A stretch of DNA of 64,000 bases from Paraburkholderia dinghuensis (GTDB lineage: Bacteria; Pseudomonadota; Gammaproteobacteria; Burkholderiales; Burkholderiaceae), in the NCBI RefSeq assembly GCF_003837865.1, contig NZ_RQIS01000002.1, positions 62,001 through 126,000 on the forward strand, written 5' to 3'. The position numbers were made by a program, and so were the translations under genes. Position 1 is the stretch's first letter, and the number at the start of each line of letters is the position of its first letter. This document shows positions 62,119-64,000 of this stretch, piece after piece. Below the pieces are notes generated by a model. It saw nothing but the letters and a program-made list of their open reading frames with translations, searched no databases and had not been told where the DNA came from.

Positions 62119-62562
62119 ATGCCGACTTCCGCAAAGAAAGTGGCCAAAAAGGCAGCTGCCCCGGCCAAGAAGGTTGCCGCAAAGAAAGCGCCCGCCAAGA
62201 CGGCTGCAGTTAAGAAGGTCGCCGTGAAGGCGTCCGGCGCCCCGTCGCCGATCAAGGACACCTTCACGAAGGCCTCGCTGGCTGCTCACGTCGCTGAGCG
62301 TGCAGGCGTCGAGCCGAAGGCCGCCAAGGCCGTCCTCGCCGCACTGGAAGACACGATCCTCGGTTCGGTCCACAAGAAGGGCGCTGGCGAATTCACGCTG
62401 TCCGGTCTTCTGAAGATCGTCGTGCAGGCCGTGCCGGCGAAGAAGAAGCGCTTCGGCAAGGATCCGTTCACGGGCGAAGAGCGCTGGTTCCCGGCCAAGC
62501 CGGCATCGGTGCGTATCAAGGCTCGTGCGCTGAAGAAGCTGAAGGACGCAGCCGCTGCCTGA
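62119..62562 (+). CDS. HU-like DNA-binding protein with H1-like Ala/Lys leader
   Basis: The 147-residue protein joins a basic leader rich in Lys, Ala and Pro (about the first 45 residues, with repeats of KKVA and PAKK) to an HU/IHF-type domain (about 50-140: SLAAHVAERAGVEPKAAKAV, LGSVHKKGAGEFTLSGLL, a C-terminal KPASVRIKARALKKL). HU domains bend and compact DNA; the leader resembles eukaryotic histone H1 tails and those of beta-proteobacterial nucleoid proteins. GGAGAAAC precedes the ATG. A rho-independent terminator follows, so it is monocistronic. The tail probably binds DNA nonspecifically. Confidence 0.85.
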   Translation: MPTSAKKVAKKAAAPAKKVAAKKAPAKTAAVKKVAVKASGAPSPIKDTFTKASLAAHVAERAGVEPKAAKAVLAALEDTILGSVHKKGAGEFTLSGLLKIVVQAVPAKKKRFGKDPFTGEERWFPAKPASVRIKARALKKLKDAAAA

Positions 62563-62610
62563 TTGCCAGGCGCCGCGGCCTTCGGGTTGCGGTGCACCTG
62601 AAGTACCCAG

Positions 62611-62646
62611 AAAATCCCCGCCGGTGTCATGCCCGCGGGGATTTTT
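62611..62646. terminator. Rho-independent terminator after the HU-like gene
   Basis: AAAATCCCCGC pairs with GCGGGGATTTT around a 13-base loop and ends in a T run on the plus strand; the matching A run makes it usable in both directions. Confidence 0.8.
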
Positions 62647-62714
62647 CATGGGCGCTTGTTTCGCGATGTGCCGGACGGAAGGACGAACGCGCGAGATCTG
62701 CCGGAGGCGATCAA

Positions 62715-62735
62715 CTCATACGAAAATGTTATGAG
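62715..62735. promoter_or_regulatory. LysR-type operator dyad
   Basis: CTCATA-N9-TATGAG is a perfect inverted repeat containing the T-N11-A core of LysR-family binding sites. It overlaps the minus-35 region of a candidate promoter for the LysR gene 106 bases downstream. Confidence 0.55.
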
Positions 62736-62758
62736 ATGTTGTGCCGCATGTTTATACT
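62729..62758 (+). promoter_or_regulatory. Candidate sigma-70 promoter of the LysR gene
   Basis: TTATGA, an 18-base spacer and TATACT form a plausible sigma-70 promoter in an AT-rich patch. The minus-35 overlaps the dyad above, as expected for an autoregulated LysR gene. Confidence 0.45.
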
Positions 62759-62840
62759 GAATTTGTGCATAATTTGTGAATGTATACGCGGTGAGTTGCT
62801 AATGGCTTGACCGCGTCGAAAATATCCATTCTCAAATGTT

Positions 62841-63740
62841 ATGACAACCGTCGATCTCCGCATTCGTCAAGTTGAAGCTTTTCGAGCCGTGATGCAGCAG
62901 CGCAGCGTGACACGGGCCGCCGAATCGCTGGGCGTCTCGCAACCGGCGGTCAGCCGTTTGCTGGCCGACTTCGAAGCGAGCGTCGGTTTTGCGCTATTCG
63001 CGCGCCGGCAAGGCCGGCTCGTTCCGACCGCCGAGGCCCACGTGCTGAACGAAGAAGTCGAGCGCGCGTTCATCGGACTCGAACGGGTGGCGCAGGCGGC
63101 GGGGCAGATTCGCGAGCGGCGGCGCGGAGCGTTGCGCATCGCTGGCACGTTCGATCTCGCCGCCGACTTCCTGCCAAGGGTGATCGCGTTGTTCGCCCGC
63201 GAGCACGATGGCGTCGATGTGTCACTGCTCGCGCTCGAACCGGCAGCTGTCGTCGAGCACGTCGGCGCGCAGCGCTGCGATCTTGGCTTCGTCGTGCCGT
63301 TGATCGCGCATCCTCAGGTGCGGCTGGAAGCGCTCGGACAATGGCCGATGCGGTGCATCGTGCCGCGCGGACACAGGCTCGCGCGCAAGCGCATCGTGAC
63401 CGCCGCCGATTGTGCAGGCGAAGCGTTCGTCTCTTTTCTGAAGTTGAGTGAACCACGCACGAAGATCGACCGCATCTTTGCGGACAGCGGCGTGACGCGG
63501 CAAATGGGCGTCGAGGCGGCGCTTGCACAGTCGATTGTGGCGCTCGTGGAGGCGGGGGCGGGGATCGCGCTGGTCGATCCGTTGAGTGCCGCAGGCGCGG
63601 CGGCGCGCGTGGTGGTGAAACGGTTTTCGCCGGTGTTGCCGGAAACGGTTCACGTTGCGCGTCTTGCGGAGCAGTCGCAGTCGATGGTGGCCGATGCGTT
63701 CGTTCGTCACGTTGTGACGGTTCTGGGCCACCTGCGCTGA
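62841..63740 (+). CDS. LysR-family transcriptional regulator
   Basis: A 299-residue LysR protein: the N-terminal winged helix contains FRAVMQQRSVTRAAESLGVS followed by QPAVSRLLADFEASVGFALF, and the effector domain follows with GTFDLAADFLPRVIALF and a C-terminal LVEAGAGIALVDPLSA. The sequence is close to the group that regulates amino-acid and opine catabolism, but no target gene is in view. The ATG lacks a good ribosome-binding site; the 11-base sequence AAATGTTATGA, also found at 62724, overlaps the start. A dyad and promoter candidate lie 85-125 bases upstream. Confidence 0.88.
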   Translation: MTTVDLRIRQVEAFRAVMQQRSVTRAAESLGVSQPAVSRLLADFEASVGFALFARRQGRLVPTAEAHVLNEEVERAFIGLERVAQAAGQIRERRRGALRIAGTFDLAADFLPRVIALFAREHDGVDVSLLALEPAAVVEHVGAQRCDLGFVVPLIAHPQVRLEALGQWPMRCIVPRGHRLARKRIVTAADCAGEAFVSFLKLSEPRTKIDRIFADSGVTRQMGVEAALAQSIVALVEAGAGIALVDPLSAAGAAARVVVKRFSPVLPETVHVARLAEQSQSMVADAFVRHVVTVLGHLR

Positions 63741-63821
63741 TTTTAGCGTCTTATCGACGGTCTACGCGGGCAGAGCCGCACGGATCCAGCACTCGGGGCC
63801 GGCGCGAATGGGCGCGGCCAT

Positions 63822-63855
63822 AAAAAAACCAGCCCTGGCTTGCGCCGAGGGCTGG
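63822..63855 (-). terminator. Rho-independent terminator of the partial porin gene
   Basis: On the minus strand CCAGCCCT pairs with AGGGCTGG around an 11-base loop and is followed by seven T residues, about 105 bases beyond the stop codon of the porin gene that runs off the right edge. Confidence 0.8.
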
Positions 63856-63900
63856 CTGGTACAACGTGTGGTTTTTAGCGGCCACGCCGTTTTCACACAG

Positions 63901-63927
63901 CTGGAACCGGTCAGGGACCGGTTCCAG
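63901..63927. repeat. Perfect 12-bp hairpin in the porin 3' region
   Basis: CTGGAACCGGTC-AGG-GACCGGTTCCAG is a perfect inverted repeat with a three-base loop between the porin stop codon and its terminator. No T run follows, so it is not itself a terminator. Confidence 0.7.
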
Positions 63928-63929
63928 CA

Positions 63930-63945
63930 CCGGGCCGAAGCCCGG
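63930..63945 (-). repeat. UUCG-tetraloop hairpin after the porin stop codon
   Basis: Read on the minus strand this is CCGGGC-TTCG-GCCCGG, a six-base stem capped by the exceptionally stable cUUCGg tetraloop, 13 bases after the porin stop. Confidence 0.7.
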
Positions 63946-63958
63946 CTGTGCCGTTCTA

Positions 63959-64000
63959 TTAGAACTTGTGGCGGATACCGACGTTGACCAGCGTCTGGTT
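63959..64000 (-). CDS. Porin, C-terminal end only
   Basis: The last 13 codons on the minus strand read NQTLVNVGIRHKF followed by a stop. The alternating hydrophobic pattern and terminal Phe are the outer-membrane assembly signal of the last porin beta strand, like the VGVNYKF end of the porin at the left of the window. The rest of the gene is outside the window. The identification as an outer-membrane barrel, most likely a Porin_4 family porin, rests on this short piece. Confidence 0.6.
   Translation of the reverse strand, partial: NQTLVNVGIRHKF

Noticed and set aside
1..64000. CRISPR arrays, tRNA, rRNA or intact prophage/transposon
   Set aside because: No regularly spaced direct repeats, clover-leaf-like genes, integrase or complete transposase was recognised anywhere in the window.

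Overview
The window is high-GC DNA from a betaproteobacterium, most likely a Paraburkholderia or Caballeronia relative in the Burkholderiaceae. This rests on the AcnD/PrpF type of propionate operon, a stand-alone cobalamin-dependent ribonucleotide reductase, DUF3331, DUF4148 and DUF4136 family genes, Porin_4-type porins and an Ala/Lys-tailed HU protein. No rRNA, tRNA, CRISPR array or intact mobile element was seen. The genes are mostly chromosomal metabolism and signalling, with an accessory segment at the left edge.

Layout. 1-2905 is a visibly less GC-rich co-directional run: the end of an MDR-type reductase, an ICMT-like methyltransferase, a fatty-acid hydroxylase and an alpha/beta hydrolase. 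A decayed IS5-family transposase tail (about 2960-3160) separates it from a Tat-exported amidohydrolase. 5371-9889 holds a single-domain response regulator, a Zur-like regulator, a glutathione S-transferase, a NERD-helicase and a PRTase-HAD fusion. 10107-13363 looks like a signalling module: a periplasmic molybdopterin-fold protein, a hybrid histidine kinase and a convergent HTH-receiver protein. A porin, a LysR regulator, a divergent AraC/alcohol dehydrogenase pair and a globin-GAF-EAL protein follow, up to 21705.

21758-29554 carries nrdJ, a hot-dog thioesterase, DUF3331, an unannotated-size membrane peptide, an esterase, an OpgC-like acyltransferase and an NlpD-like lipoprotein. 29693-37996 is the 2-methylcitrate cycle: prpB-prpC-acnD-prpF leftward, driven by a near-consensus sigma-54 promoter, with prpR divergent and two phased dyads between them that look like the PrpR enhancer. 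38020-42335 holds a conserved hypothetical, a DNA glycosylase, DUF4148, a CBS protein, ribA and an SH3 protein.

42972-47529 is a translationally coupled three-gene operon: OmpR-type regulator, LysM-FecR exported protein and CHASE2-PAS histidine kinase. It is the best candidate here for a poorly described sensory system. 47684-64000 holds a DUF4136 lipoprotein, bluB, a YcgR-type PilZ protein, a symporter with its DUF3311 partner, marC, a class II amidotransferase, a GT2 glycosyltransferase, a malate-dehydrogenase-like enzyme with a DASS transporter, a DJ-1/PfpI protein, a CMD/MocR divergent pair, the HU-like protein, a LysR regulator with a clear operator candidate, and the last codons of a second porin followed by three consecutive 3' hairpins.

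All family calls come from reading motifs and architecture. No database search was possible, and start sites were chosen by ribosome-binding sites and family starts.
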